Below are positions 1 through 8,726 of a DNA stretch of 64,000 nt, piece after piece. Within the stretch, counting starts at the first letter, position 1. Every line of letters begins with the position of its first letter. The position numbers and the translations under genes are program-made. The stretch spans positions 310,001 to 374,000 of the forward strand of contig NZ_JAUTAJ010000002.1 in assembly GCF_030818485.1 (NCBI RefSeq), in the 5' to 3' direction. The DNA is from Pseudoroseomonas cervicalis. Lineage in GTDB: Bacteria; Pseudomonadota; Alphaproteobacteria; Acetobacterales; Acetobacteraceae. Below the pieces are notes generated by a model. The model was not told where the DNA came from. It searched no databases and worked only from the letters and a program-made list of their open reading frames with translations.

Positions 1-377
1 GGGTCGAAGGGCAGGCTCGGCATGGTGGCGGCCGAGAAGACATGCACCGAGGCGTGGCTGACCAGCAGCGTGTAGCCATCGGCCGGCTGCTTGGAGACAT
101 AGTCGGTGCCGATGACGCCGCCGGCGCCGGCGCGGTTCTCCACCACCACCGTCTGGCCCAGCGCCTGGGAGAGCGCGGGCGCCATCAGCCGGCCGACCGT
201 GTCGACCAGCCCGCCGGGCGGGAACTGGGCGATCAGGCGGATGGAGCCGCGGCTCGGCCAGGCGCCGGGCTGGGCGCCGGCCTGGGCGCGCGCCAGGCTG
301 GGCGCGGCGAGGGGCGCCAGGGCGGCGGCGGCGAGGCCGAGCAGGTGGCGGCGCGGAACGGGGCGAAATTGCCTCAT
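1..377 (-). CDS. Tripartite tricarboxylate transporter (Bug) substrate-binding protein, N-terminal part
   Basis: This is the first 125 residues of a periplasmic solute receptor of the Bug/TctC family; the gene runs off the left edge. The ATG at 377 opens a signal peptide with a twin-arginine-like PRRHLLGLAAAA segment and an alanine-rich cleavage region. The mature start follows the family pattern: a first strand ending in QFPPGGLVDTVGRLMAP, then GQTVVVENRAGAGGVIGTDYV, then ADGYTLLVSH. Such receptors bind carboxylates in the periplasm and usually serve TctAB permeases, though many are orphans; no TctAB gene is visible. A second paralogue lies at 59896-60894. The ligand cannot be told from sequence. 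Confidence 0.9.
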   Translation of the reverse strand, partial: MRQFRPVPRRHLLGLAAAALAPLAAPSLARAQAGAQPGAWPSRGSIRLIAQFPPGGLVDTVGRLMAPALSQALGQTVVVENRAGAGGVIGTDYVSKQPADGYTLLVSHASVHVFSAATMPSLPFD

Positions 378-594
378 GTTAATGCTCCCAGCGGTCGAAG
401 GCGGTGCTGTTGCCTGATTTTTCGGCGTCCTGCGCATGTGGCGGGCCACGGGCGCGGGAACCGTTGCGTCACAGCAATCAGCATGCCAATCGCCTGGGCA
501 GCGCCGGCCGGCCGCTGGAGCGCGGCGCTGGGGCTTCCCAGATGCGGGGCGGGGAGGCTTCGCCCCTCGAGACGCCATCGGAAGGAAGGACGCC

Positions 595-828
595 ATGACC
601 CTGACTTCGAAGGACATCACCGCCATTCTGGGCCCGGTCGACGAGACCATGATGGCCGAGCTCCTGCGCAGCGGCGCCAGCCGCGAGGAGCTGGCCGAGG
701 CCTGGGCCTGGGCGCAGAATGACGAGGCGCTGGTCAATGCCGGCCGCCCCTTGCCCTCGGGCCGGGTGGCGCAGCTGATGGCGCTGATCGCACCCGCCGA
801 GGATGACGAGGCGGCGTCGCCCGGCTGA
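595..828 (+). CDS. Small conserved-looking protein of unknown function (77 aa)
   Basis: The ATG at 595 is preceded by a purine-rich GGAAGGAAGGA stretch, a good ribosome site, which is why this start was chosen over an upstream in-frame one. The product is acidic and helical (SKDITAILGPVDETMMAELL, then a REELAEAWAWAQNDEAL segment), with no signal peptide or membrane segment. The pattern suggests a small two- or three-helix cytosolic protein. It stands alone, divergent from the Bug receptor to its left. I do not recognise a family, and no function is assigned. Confidence 0.65.
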   Translation: MTLTSKDITAILGPVDETMMAELLRSGASREELAEAWAWAQNDEALVNAGRPLPSGRVAQLMALIAPAEDDEAASPG

Positions 829-982
829 GCCGGCGCCATAGCGGGGCCACAGAAAAGGCTGTTTCTGCGGCATTGATCGTCGGGCGGCCGGGCCGGGAAC
901 GCATCCCGCCCGGCCGCGTTCAGGCCGGTGCGGCCGCCCGGCGGATGCGGGCGCCGCCGCCGGAGGAAGCCGAGGAGCCGCC

Positions 983-1540
983 ATGACCGACCGATCCGCC
1001 CTGCCCCGCCGCCTGCTGCCGCTGCTGGCCCTCGGCCTGGCCTGCGGCGCCGCCGCCCCGGCTGCCGCGCAGCCCTGGCCGGGCGAGGCGCAGCGCCAGC
1101 AGGAAGAGGAGCAGCGGCGCTGGGAGGAGATGCAGCGCCGCGCCGCCGAGGAAGGCCGCCGCCAGGAGGAGGAACAGCGCCGGCAATGGCGCGAGGGCCA
1201 GCGCCAGCAGGAGGAGGCCGAGCGCCAGCGGCAGGAGGCGGAGCGCCGCCGCTGGGAGGAAGGCCGCCGCCAGGACGAGGAGCGCCGGCGCCACGCGGCG
1301 GAGGCCGAGCGCCGCGAGCGCGAGCAATGGCACCGGCACCGCGAGGCGGCCGAGCGCCGGCAGGAGGAGGAACGGCGCCGCATGCTGGAGCGGCACCGCC
1401 AGGACAGCGAGCGGGCGCGGCAGGAGATCGAGCGGCAGCGGCAGCGCCAGGAGGTGGAGGCGCAGCGCCGCCAGGTGGAGCGCGAGCGCCGGCGCATCGA
1501 GGAGGAGCGGCGCCGCCTCGAGCAGCAGCGCCGCCACTGA
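983..1540 (+). CDS. Exported Glu/Arg/Gln-rich helical protein (185 aa)
   Basis: A GAGGAG ribosome site precedes the ATG at 983. Residues 1-30 form a classical signal peptide (basic start, LLPLLALGLACGAAAPAAA core, cut after AQ). Nearly all the rest (about 35-185) is an uninterrupted stretch of E, R, Q and A with recurring RRQEEE and ERRRWEE units and no proline or glycine, the composition of a coiled coil or single stable alpha helix. The antisense frames here are long only because of this repetitive composition. It may be a periplasmic structural or spacer protein; function is unknown. The signal peptide and ribosome site are the main support for the strand. Confidence 0.65.
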   Translation: MTDRSALPRRLLPLLALGLACGAAAPAAAQPWPGEAQRQQEEEQRRWEEMQRRAAEEGRRQEEEQRRQWREGQRQQEEAERQRQEAERRRWEEGRRQDEERRRHAAEAERREREQWHRHREAAERRQEEERRRMLERHRQDSERARQEIERQRQRQEVEAQRRQVERERRRIEEERRRLEQQRRH

Positions 1541-1643
1541 GGCCGAGCGGCCGGGCGCGGCGCCCGGTCAGGGGCGGCGGCGACGCCGCCCTGCCCCCGT
1601 CAGGCCGGGCATCGGCCGGGCCTGCCCTGCCCACCCGCCCCGG

Positions 1644-1706
1644 GCGGCGACAGCGTCGCCGCCCAACCGACAGCATCAAGCGGCGACAGCGTCGCCACCC
1701 AACCGA
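1644..1706. repeat. Two 27-bp direct repeats with hairpins between convergent genes
   Basis: A 27-bp unit occurs at 1644-1670 and again at 1680-1706, differing at one base, with a 36-bp period. Each contains the perfect inverted repeat GGCGAC-AGC-GTCGCC. A weaker third copy starts at 1716, inside the last codons of the chemoreceptor gene. Lying between two convergent genes, the hairpins could help end transcription, but neither is followed by a T run. Confidence 0.55.
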
Positions 1707-1711
1707 GAGAA

Positions 1712-3397
1712 TCAGGCGGCGCGGACGCCGGTGACGAAGCCGTCCACCGTCCGCGTCAGCTGCTCCGCCTGGCGCGACAGATCGGTGGCCGAGGCCAGCA
1801 CCTGGGTCGAGGCGGCGCCGGTATGGCTGGCGCCGCTGCTGACGGTGGCGATGTTCAGCGTCACCACCTCGGTCGCGCGCGCGGTCTGCTGCACGGTGCG
1901 GGCGATCTCGCTGGTGGCGGCGCTCTGCTCCTCCACCGCAGCGGCGATCGCCATGGTGATGCGGCTGACCTCCTCGATGGTGGCGGCGATGCCGCTGATG
2001 GCCTGGACCGCCTGCTGCGTCGCCGCCTGGATCTGGCCGATCTGGGCGCCGATCTCGTCGGTGGCGCGGCTGGTCTGGCTGGCCAGGTTCTTCACCTCGG
2101 AGGCCACCACGGCGAAGCCCTTGCCGGCCTCGCCGGCGCGGGCCGCCTCGATCGTCGCGTTCAGCGCCAGCAGGTTGGTCTGCGCGGCGATGGAGGTGAT
2201 CAGCTCCACCACCTCGCCGATCTTGCCGGCGCCTTCGGAGAGGATGCGCACCGTCGCGTCGGTCTCGCGCGCCCGCTCCACCGCCTGGCCGGAGACGCTG
2301 GTGGCCTGGCTGACCTGGCGGCTGATCTCGCCGATCGAGGCGGCCAGCTCCTCGGCCGCCGAGGCGACCGTCTGCACCCCGCCGCTGGCCTGCTGCGCGG
2401 CGTCGGAAACCGCATTGGCCTGGCGCATCGTGTCCTCCGCCGTGCCGGACATGGAGCGCGCGGTGGCCTCCAGCTCGGTGGCGGCGGCGGAGACGATGCC
2501 GACGGCGTCGCCCACCCTGGCCTCGAATTCGCGCACCAGCGTCGCCAGGGTCTCGGCGCGGCGCTCACGCGCGGCGCGCTCGCGCGCCTGCTCCTCGGCC
2601 AGGGCGTCGGCGCGGCGCAGCCCGTCGCGGCATTCCTCCACGGCGCGGGCGATGTCGCCGATCTCGTCGCCGCGCTCGCGCCCCGCCAGCGCGAAGCCGT
2701 AGTCGCGCTGCGCCAGGCGGCGCATGGCGGCGGCCAGCGCGGCGGTGCTGGCGGCGATGTGCCGGTCCAGCCACAGCGCGGCGGCGAGGCCGGTGCCGAC
2801 CGCCAGCAGCAGGCTGAGCCCGGTGATCCACAGGCTCCGCCGATAGGCGGCGGCGGCCTCGGTGGCCTCCTCATCGGCGCCGCGGCTGTTCACCGCGCTC
2901 AGCTCGTCGAGCAGGTTGAAGACGTCGCGGATCGCCAGGGCGGAGGGGCCGTTGAAGGCGCGCATCGCCGCCTCGTCATCCGCCGGCGCCGCCATGATCG
3001 GCTGCAGCCCCTCGCGGTAGCGGCGATAGGCGATGCGGGTGCGGTCGAAGATCTCGCGCTCCGCCGGGGTGCTCAGCAGCGTCTCGTTCTCGGCGAAGCG
3101 GCGCTCCACCTCCTCGCTGATCTGCTGCACCTCGCGCAGCACCTGGGCGCGGGTGGCGGGGTCGCCGGTGCCGATATAGCGGGCGGCGCGGGTGCGCTCG
3201 CGGCTGACCGTGTATTGCAGCTGGCCGATGGCGCGGATCGAGGGCAGCCAGTTGCTGTGCACCTCCCGCAGATTCTCGTTCACGGCCCGCAGCTGCAGCA
3301 GCCCGGCGCCGCCGAGCCCGGCGGTGAGAAGGATGAGAAGGCCGAAGGCGCCGAGCAGCTTGCTGCGCAGGCGAAGGCGTCCAAGCATGGTACGCAT
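1712..3397 (-). CDS. Methyl-accepting chemotaxis protein, membrane-bound
   Basis: This is a transmembrane chemoreceptor that senses a periplasmic signal and controls CheA. With the ATG at 3397 it has a first membrane helix at about residues 13-34 ([18 protein letters not shown]), a four-helix-bundle-like periplasmic part, a second membrane helix near 188-210, a HAMP linker, and a long cytoplasmic coiled coil. The signalling tip is conserved ([20 protein letters not shown], then VASEVKNLA). A GTG at 3424 would add nine residues; neither start has a clear ribosome site. No che genes are nearby. A second chemoreceptor of a different class lies at 58135-59475. The ligand is unknown. Confidence 0.93.
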   Translation of the reverse strand: MRTMLGRLRLRSKLLGAFGLLILLTAGLGGAGLLQLRAVNENLREVHSNWLPSIRAIGQLQYTVSRERTRAARYIGTGDPATRAQVLREVQQISEEVERRFAENETLLSTPAEREIFDRTRIAYRRYREGLQPIMAAPADDEAAMRAFNGPSALAIRDVFNLLDELSAVNSRGADEEATEAAAAYRRSLWITGLSLLLAVGTGLAAALWLDRHIAASTAALAAAMRRLAQRDYGFALAGRERGDEIGDIARAVEECRDGLRRADALAEEQARERAARERRAETLATLVREFEARVGDAVGIVSAAATELEATARSMSGTAEDTMRQANAVSDAAQQASGGVQTVASAAEELAASIGEISRQVSQATSVSGQAVERARETDATVRILSEGAGKIGEVVELITSIAAQTNLLALNATIEAARAGEAGKGFAVVASEVKNLASQTSRATDEIGAQIGQIQAATQQAVQAISGIAATIEEVSRITMAIAAAVEEQSAATSEIARTVQQTARATEVVTLNIATVSSGASHTGAASTQVLASATDLSRQAEQLTRTVDGFVTGVRAA

Positions 3398-3464
3398 GGT
3401 GGCATTTCTGCTGTTGGTTATCACGGAGGCGTGATCCCCAAAGCCTAATGCTTTGTTACCGCCT

Positions 3465-4379
3465 TCAGCCGCGCTCGGAAAACCGCTCCAGCGCGGTCAG
3501 GCGGCGCATCGGCAGCTCCACCTCGCCGGCATAGACCTCCTCGCGCAGGAAGGCGGTCTCGGCCTCCAGCTGGTCTTCCGCCACCTCGATATACCAGGCG
3601 CGGGGGCGGCCATTCGACTCGCCGTTCCAGCGATAGCCGCGCGCCTTCAGCCGGTCCTTGGCGGCGAAGGGCGCGCCCTCGGCCCAGATGCGCCAGCTCG
3701 GCCGGCGCGCCGCCTCCAGCAGCCGGGCCAGGGCCGGCACGCCGCTGCGCGGCAGCTTCCGGGCCAGGATCTCCAGCGTCGCCTGGCAGTCATGCACGGC
3801 GCGGTGGCCATCGAAGAACAGCCCGTGCCGGGCGGCGAGGTCGCCGAGGCGCCGCCCCTCGAACCCCTCCGCCGCCCAGTCGATGCCATGCAGCGAGCAG
3901 GCCCAGGGCTTGGCGGCGAAGCCGGGGCAGAAGGCCTCGGCGAAGCGGCGGTCGAAGCCGGCATTGTGGGCGATGACCAGCGCCGCCGGTTCGATGAAGG
4001 CGGCGACCTCCGCGGCGGTGAAGCTGTGACCGGCCACCATGGCGTCCGACAGGCCGGTCAGCGCCGTCACCTCGGGCGGGATCGGCCGGGAGGGCTGGCG
4101 CAGCCGGCTGAACGCCTCGCCCACCGCATAGAGCGTGCCGTCCAGCCCATAGGTGAAGGGCAGCATGGCCAGCTCGATGATCTCGTCCTGGCCATGGTCG
4201 AGGCCGGTGGTCTCGACATCCAGCACCAGGCCGAGCCGGGTCGGCGTGTCGGGCGGCACCGGCAGGGCGGGGCGCGGGGCGATGCGGCGCAGCACGCGGT
4301 ATTCGCCGCTGGCCTCCAGCGCCGCGGCCATCGCCTCCAGCGCTTCGGGGTCCGGGGTCTGCTGGGCGTCGAGCGGCAT
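3465..4379 (-). CDS. DEDDh-family 3'-5' exonuclease (DnaQ/epsilon-like)
   Basis: The 304-residue protein carries the DnaQ-like exonuclease fold. ExoI is seen as [11 protein letters not shown] (D54, E56), ExoII as [12 protein letters not shown], and ExoIII as HRAVHDCQA, giving the full DEDDh set with its histidine. The order and spacing match the proofreading exonuclease family. A C-terminal extension of about 100 residues ([20 protein letters not shown] and onward) is not part of the nuclease and resembles small extra domains found on stand-alone bacterial exonucleases. Length is about 70 residues more than E. coli DnaQ. It probably trims DNA ends in repair. The gene is monocistronic, just downstream of the ackA terminator. 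Confidence 0.88.
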   Translation of the reverse strand: MPLDAQQTPDPEALEAMAAALEASGEYRVLRRIAPRPALPVPPDTPTRLGLVLDVETTGLDHGQDEIIELAMLPFTYGLDGTLYAVGEAFSRLRQPSRPIPPEVTALTGLSDAMVAGHSFTAAEVAAFIEPAALVIAHNAGFDRRFAEAFCPGFAAKPWACSLHGIDWAAEGFEGRRLGDLAARHGLFFDGHRAVHDCQATLEILARKLPRSGVPALARLLEAARRPSWRIWAEGAPFAAKDRLKARGYRWNGESNGRPRAWYIEVAEDQLEAETAFLREEVYAGEVELPMRRLTALERFSERG

Positions 4380-4425
4380 GGCCGAGGCATGCCGCAGCGC
4401 GAAGCCCGGGGCTACGGGATCAGAA

Positions 4426-4442
4426 CGGGAACATTTTTCCCG
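4426..4442 (-). terminator. Likely terminator of the acetate kinase operon
   Basis: Immediately after the ackA stop codon (minus strand) a short perfect stem, CGGGAA/TTCCCG (4437-4442 and 4426-4431), with a five-base AT-rich loop, is followed by TTCTGATC. The stem is short and the T run is poor, so this is a weak call supported mainly by position. Confidence 0.4.
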
Positions 4443-4447
4443 GTCTC

Positions 4448-5629
4448 TCAGCCGGGCCCCAGCACATCCAGCACATGGCGGGCCACCATGCGCTCCTCAT
4501 TGGTGGGGATGATGTGCACCGGCAGGCTGCCCGCGGCGTGGATGCGCGGCGCATGCGCGTCATTGGCCGCCGGGTCGAGTGCGATGCCGAGCCAGGCGCA
4601 GCGCGCGGCGATCATGGCGCGCACCGGCGCCGCGTTCTCCCCCACCCCGGCGGTGAAGACCAGCCCGTCCAGCCCGCCCAGCGCGGAGGCCAGGCCGGCG
4701 ATGGATTGCGCCGTGCGATAGGCGAAATACTCCAGCGCCAGCCGCGCCGAGGGCGCCTCGCTGGCCAGCAGGTCGCGCACATCGCCGGACAGGCCGGACA
4801 ATCCGCGCAGCCCGCTCTCATGATAGAGGATTTGCTCGATCTCGGCGGCGCTGCGGCCCTGCTGCGCCAGGTAGAGCACCACCCCGGCATCCAGCAGACC
4901 GGGGCGGGTGCCCATGGGCAGCCCGTCCAGCGCGGTGAAGCCCATGGTGCTCTCCACCGAGCGCCCGGCCCGCATGGCGCAGGCCGAGGCGCCCGAGCCC
5001 AGATGCAGCACCACGACACGGCCGCCGGCGATCTCCGGCGCCAGCTCCGGCAGGCGGGAAGCAATGTATTCGTAGGACAGGCCGTGGAAGCCGTAGCGCC
5101 GCACCCCCTCGGCATGCAGCGCCGCCGGGATGGCGAAGCGGCGCGCCAGCTCCGGCATGGTGGCGTGGAAGGCGGTGTCGAAACAGGCCACCTGCGGCAG
5201 TTCCGGTCGCCGGGCGCGTACCGAGCGGATCGGCGCCAGATTGTGCGGCTGGTGCAGCGGTGCCAGCGGCACCAGCGCGGTCAGCTCGGCCAGCACCGCA
5301 TCATCGACCAGCACGGGGCCGGTGAAGCGCCCGCCGCCATGCACCACGCGGTGGCCGACCGCATCCGGCGGCCCGCCCATATGCTCGGCGATCCAGCCCC
5401 CCAGCACCGCCTGCGCCGCCTCGCCATCGGCGGTGCGGGCCGGGTCGAGGGCGAGGTCCTCCAGCGCCGCATCGGCCGCGCCCCAGGCCAGCAGCCGCGG
5501 ATGCGCGGTGCCGATGCCCTCCAGCCGCCCCTTGAAGCGGCGGTGGAGCGCGCCGCCGGCCTCGTCATAGAGCTGGAACTTGATGCTGGAGCTGCCGGCA
5601 TTCAGCACCAGGATGGCGCGGCCGCTCAT
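4448..5629 (-). CDS. ackA: Acetate kinase
   Basis: This 393-residue cytosolic kinase interconverts acetyl phosphate plus ADP with acetate plus ATP. It matches the acetate/propionate kinase family over its whole length: VLNAGSSSIKFQL at the N-terminus, GHRVVHGGG, CFDTAFHATMP, RRYGFHGLSYEYI, VVLHLGSGASACA, MGFTALDGLPMGTRPG, FTAGVGENAAPVR, and a C-terminal IIPTNEERMVARH. The ATG overlaps the stop of the upstream phosphotransacylase gene by four bases (ATGA), showing translational coupling. Together they would turn an acyl-CoA into acid with ATP gain. Propionate or butyrate are possible alternative substrates. Confidence 0.95.
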   Translation of the reverse strand: MSGRAILVLNAGSSSIKFQLYDEAGGALHRRFKGRLEGIGTAHPRLLAWGAADAALEDLALDPARTADGEAAQAVLGGWIAEHMGGPPDAVGHRVVHGGGRFTGPVLVDDAVLAELTALVPLAPLHQPHNLAPIRSVRARRPELPQVACFDTAFHATMPELARRFAIPAALHAEGVRRYGFHGLSYEYIASRLPELAPEIAGGRVVVLHLGSGASACAMRAGRSVESTMGFTALDGLPMGTRPGLLDAGVVLYLAQQGRSAAEIEQILYHESGLRGLSGLSGDVRDLLASEAPSARLALEYFAYRTAQSIAGLASALGGLDGLVFTAGVGENAAPVRAMIAARCAWLGIALDPAANDAHAPRIHAAGSLPVHIIPTNEERMVARHVLDVLGPG

Positions 5630-7030
5630 GCCACGCCCCCAAGCCGCGCCGCGAGGTGCCGCGCATAGAGGGCGGCGACGGCGCAGGAGGCGAGGCGCGT
5701 GCGCTGGTTGTCGGCGCGGCTGGTCAGCACGATCGGCACCCGCGCCCCCAGCACGATGCCGGCGGCATCGGCCCCGGACAGAAAGCTCAGATTCTTGGCC
5801 AGCATGTTGCCGGCCTCGAGATCTGGCACCACCAGCATCTGGGCGCGGCCGGCGACCTCGGAGGCGATGCCCTTGATGCGCGCCGCCGCCGGGCTGATGG
5901 CATTGTCCAGCGCCAGCGGCCCGTCCAGCACGCCGCCCTGGATCTGGCCGCGATCGGCCATCTTGCACAGCGCCGCCGCATCCAGCGTGCCGGGCAGGCG
6001 CGGATTGACCGTCTCCACCGCCGAGAGGATGGCGACCCTGGGCGTGCCGAGGCCGAGCCCGTGATGCAGATCGATGGCGTTGCGGATGATGTCCGCCTTG
6101 GTCGCCAGGTCCGGCTGGATGTTGATGGCGGCGTCGGTGATGAAGAGCGGCTCCGGATAGCTCGGCACATCCATGATGAAGACATGCGAGATGCGGCGCT
6201 CGGTGCGCAGCCCGGCCTCGCGCGCCACCACGGCGGACATCAGCTCGTCGGTGTGCAGGCTGCCCTTCATCAGCAGCTCCGCCCGGCCCTCCCGCACCAG
6301 GGCGACGGCGCGGGCGGCGGAGGCATGGCTGTGCGGCGTGTCGATCACCGGCAGGTCGCCGAGGTCGAGCCCGGCGCGTGAAGCAATCTCGCGGATGCGC
6401 GCCTCGGGCCCGACCAGCAGCGGGCGGATCAGCCCCTGCCCCGCCGCCTCCAGCGCACCGGCCAGCGAGGCCTCGTCGCAGGGATGCGCGACGGCGCAGG
6501 GCCACCGGCGCCTGGCCCTCGCAGCGGGCGATCAGCCGTCCGTAATGCGAATGCCGGTGCAGCATCAGCTCCGGCGCTTCGCGCAACGGGAAGAAAAGCT
6601 TCTCGGCGGGGGCGCGGACCTCGGCCAGCCCCTCGAACACCGTCTCGCCGCGCTGGTTGGTGCCCTGGCACTCCAGCCGCACCAGCCGCCCCGTCTCCTG
6701 CTTGTCGCGCACGGCGATGCGCACCGTCAGCTCATCCCCCGCCTGGACGGGGGAGAGGAAGCGCAGCGTCTGCCCCGCATAGACCGTGCCGGCGCCGGGA
6801 AGCTGCGTGCCGAGCAGGGCGGAGACCAGGGCCGCGCCCAGCATGCTGTGCGCGGTCGGGCGCGGGCCGTTCTGCTCGCCCTCCGGCGTCGCCAGATGCG
6901 TCGGGTTGGAATCGCCGGTCAGCGCCGCATAGAGCTCGATATCCTGCTGGGTGATGCGCCGCGTCAGGCTGGCGCTGTCGCCCGGGGCGATCTCGGCGAA
7001 GGGGCGGTTGGCGACGAGCTCGGCCGTCAT
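5626..7030 (-). pseudogene. Frameshifted bifunctional MaoC-like hydratase / phosphate acyltransferase
   Basis: An intact version would be a fusion of a MaoC-like (R)-specific enoyl-CoA hydratase domain and a phosphate acetyl/butyryl-transferase domain, an established architecture beside acetate kinase. The ATG at 7030 has a GGAGG site seven bases upstream. The first frame reads about 165 residues (FAEIAPGDSASL, AALTGDSNPTHL, GQTLRFLSPVQAGDELTV) and then turns to nonsense after EGQAPVA. The second frame takes over with VAHPCDEASLAGALEAAG, LLVGPEARI, MKGSLHTDELM, FITDAAINIQPDL and ends in LGGVA at 5626. Removing one base from the GGG run at 6499-6501 rejoins them as PVACAVAHPCDE. So it is either a recent single-base inactivation or a consensus error. 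The second part could still be translated on its own only if it reinitiates. Confidence 0.82.
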
Positions 7031-7109
7031 GCGGAGCCTCCATGCAGCGTGCCGGGGCAGGATAGGGGCTCCCCGCCCCGCCGGGCACCCCCCGGCGGCG
7101 GGCGGCGCA

Positions 7110-7137
7110 ACATTAAACCGAACAGTCGGTTTGTGAA
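7110..7137 (-). promoter_or_regulatory. Probable promoter of the hydratase-acyltransferase/ackA operon with operator in its spacer
   Basis: Read on the minus strand, TTCACA (7137-7132) and TAATGT (7115-7110) are 16 bases apart, a plausible sigma-70 pair about 80 bases before the start codon at 7030. The spacer is almost wholly occupied by a perfect palindrome: AAACCGA at 7115-7121 and TCGGTTT at 7126-7132 around ACAG. A dyad placed between -35 and -10 is the classic position for a repressor of TetR or similar type. No regulator gene is adjacent. Confidence 0.5.
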
Positions 7138-7340
7138 TTGACGCGGCCGCCGCAATGCGCTTTGCCAGCCTTCCGCAACGCGGCAAGGCGTTGACGGGAA
7201 TGTCATCCCGGCCGCCGGGAACCTTGCGCCACGGCCGTGCCGCCCTTTGCCCCTTCGCGACGTTGCTCCCCCACCATGACCCCTCGCCCCCGCCCCAGCC
7301 GCCCCGCCCGACCGACCGGCCCCCGCCGGCGCGGCCGCGC

Positions 7341-8726
7341 ATGAGCGGCGGCGCCCCGCCGCTGCCCGCCGGCACGGCGCTGCGGCTGCGGCAATGCGAT
7401 GATTGCGGGCTGACGGTGCGGCTGAGCCATGCCGAGCCCGGCGTCGACTGGCGCTGCCCGCGCTGCGACGCGGTGCTGCGCCGGCACCGCGAAAGCCCGC
7501 TGGTGACGCCGCTGGCGCTGGCCATGACGGCGCTGATCTTCTGCATCGTCACCCTGACCACCCCCTTCCTGACGCTGCGCCTGCTGGGCCAGATGCGGGT
7601 CAGCCATGTCGAGAGCGGCGCCTATGCCTTCGCGCATGACGGGCTGTGGCTGCTGGCGGCGCTGCTGGTCGCCACCATCGTGCTGGTGCCGCTGCTGCGG
7701 CTGAGCCTGCGGCTGGCGGTGCTCGGCGGGCTGTCGCTGCGCCACCCGCCGCCCTGGCTGCCCCTGCTGCTGCGCGCGCATGAGCGGCTGGCGGCCTGGA
7801 GCATGCTGGAGGTGTTCCTGTTCGGCGCGCTGGTCTCCTACACAAGGCTGGCCGATCTGGCCGAGGTCGAGTTCGGCCCGGCGGTGTACAGCCTGGGCGC
7901 GGTGGTGCTGGCCATGGTGGCGGCGGATGCGGCCTTCGAGCCGCAGGCGGCCTGGGACGCCATGGAAGCGCGCGGGCTGCTGCGCGCGCCGCATCGCCGC
8001 CACGCGGCGCAGCGCCTGCCGGCCGGCCGGCCGGCGCGCGGCGCGGCGGGCGAGGCGCCGATCGCCTGCCATTGCTGCCACCGCGTGGCGCCGGCGCGGC
8101 CGGGCGATCCCTGCGAGCGCTGCGGCACGCCCCTGCATCCGCGCAAGCCGCGCAGCCTGCAGCGCGCCTGGGCGCTGATCATCGCCGCCGCCATCCTCTA
8201 CGTCCCGGCCAACTACTATCCGGTGATGACCATCGTCACCCTGGGCCAGGGCGGGCCGCACACCATCCTGGGCGGCGTGGTGGAATTCGTCGAAACCGGC
8301 TTCTGGCCGCTCGGCCTGATCGTCTTCCTGGCCAGCGTGGCGGTGCCGATGCTGAAGCTGGTCGGCCTCGCCGTCATGCTGGTCTGCGTGCGGCGCCGCT
8401 CCGCCTGGCGGCTGGCCGGCCGCACCCGGCTCTACCGCATCATCGAGGTGCTGGGCCGCTGGTCGATGATCGATGTCTTTGTCGTCGCCGTGCTGATCGC
8501 GCTGGTGCGCTTCGGCGTGCTGGCCTCGATCAATGCCGAGATCGGCGCCGCCTGCTTCGGCGCCGTCGTCATCCTGACCATGCTGGCGGCCGAGGCCTTC
8601 GACCCCCGGCTGATGTGGGACGCCGCCGGGCAGAACGCCGCCGCCGCCCCGAGCCCGCAGCGCCGCCTCCCCGACGCCGCCCCCGCCCCTAGCCTTGCCA
8701 CCGGACACAGCGCGACCGATGCCTGA
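7341..8726 (+). CDS. pqiA: Paraquat-inducible protein A family membrane protein
   Basis: The 461-residue inner-membrane protein has the duplicated PqiA layout. Each half starts with a zinc ribbon (CDDC...CPRC at about residues 20-45; CHCC...CERC at about 240-260), followed by four predicted membrane helices including a conserved PFLTLRLLG or YYPVMTIVTLG stretch and a W-S-M-[IL]-[DE]-V-F motif at the third helix. PqiA partners with the MCE protein PqiB and lipoprotein PqiC in lipid transfer across the envelope. The ATG at 7341 was chosen over upstream in-frame starts because residues before it are low-complexity and not PqiA-like. Its 3' end overlaps pqiB by eight bases. Confidence 0.93.
   Translation: MSGGAPPLPAGTALRLRQCDDCGLTVRLSHAEPGVDWRCPRCDAVLRRHRESPLVTPLALAMTALIFCIVTLTTPFLTLRLLGQMRVSHVESGAYAFAHDGLWLLAALLVATIVLVPLLRLSLRLAVLGGLSLRHPPPWLPLLLRAHERLAAWSMLEVFLFGALVSYTRLADLAEVEFGPAVYSLGAVVLAMVAADAAFEPQAAWDAMEARGLLRAPHRRHAAQRLPAGRPARGAAGEAPIACHCCHRVAPARPGDPCERCGTPLHPRKPRSLQRAWALIIAAAILYVPANYYPVMTIVTLGQGGPHTILGGVVEFVETGFWPLGLIVFLASVAVPMLKLVGLAVMLVCVRRRSAWRLAGRTRLYRIIEVLGRWSMIDVFVVAVLIALVRFGVLASINAEIGAACFGAVVILTMLAAEAFDPRLMWDAAGQNAAAAPSPQRRLPDAAPAPSLATGHSATDA

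Noticed and set aside
4448..7561. A single 1037-codon open frame on the minus strand
   Set aside because: It joins the MaoC domain, a nonsense stretch and ackA only because the frame lacks stops in GC-rich DNA. The ackA start, the coupled stop and the acyltransferase sequence in another frame show it is not one protein.
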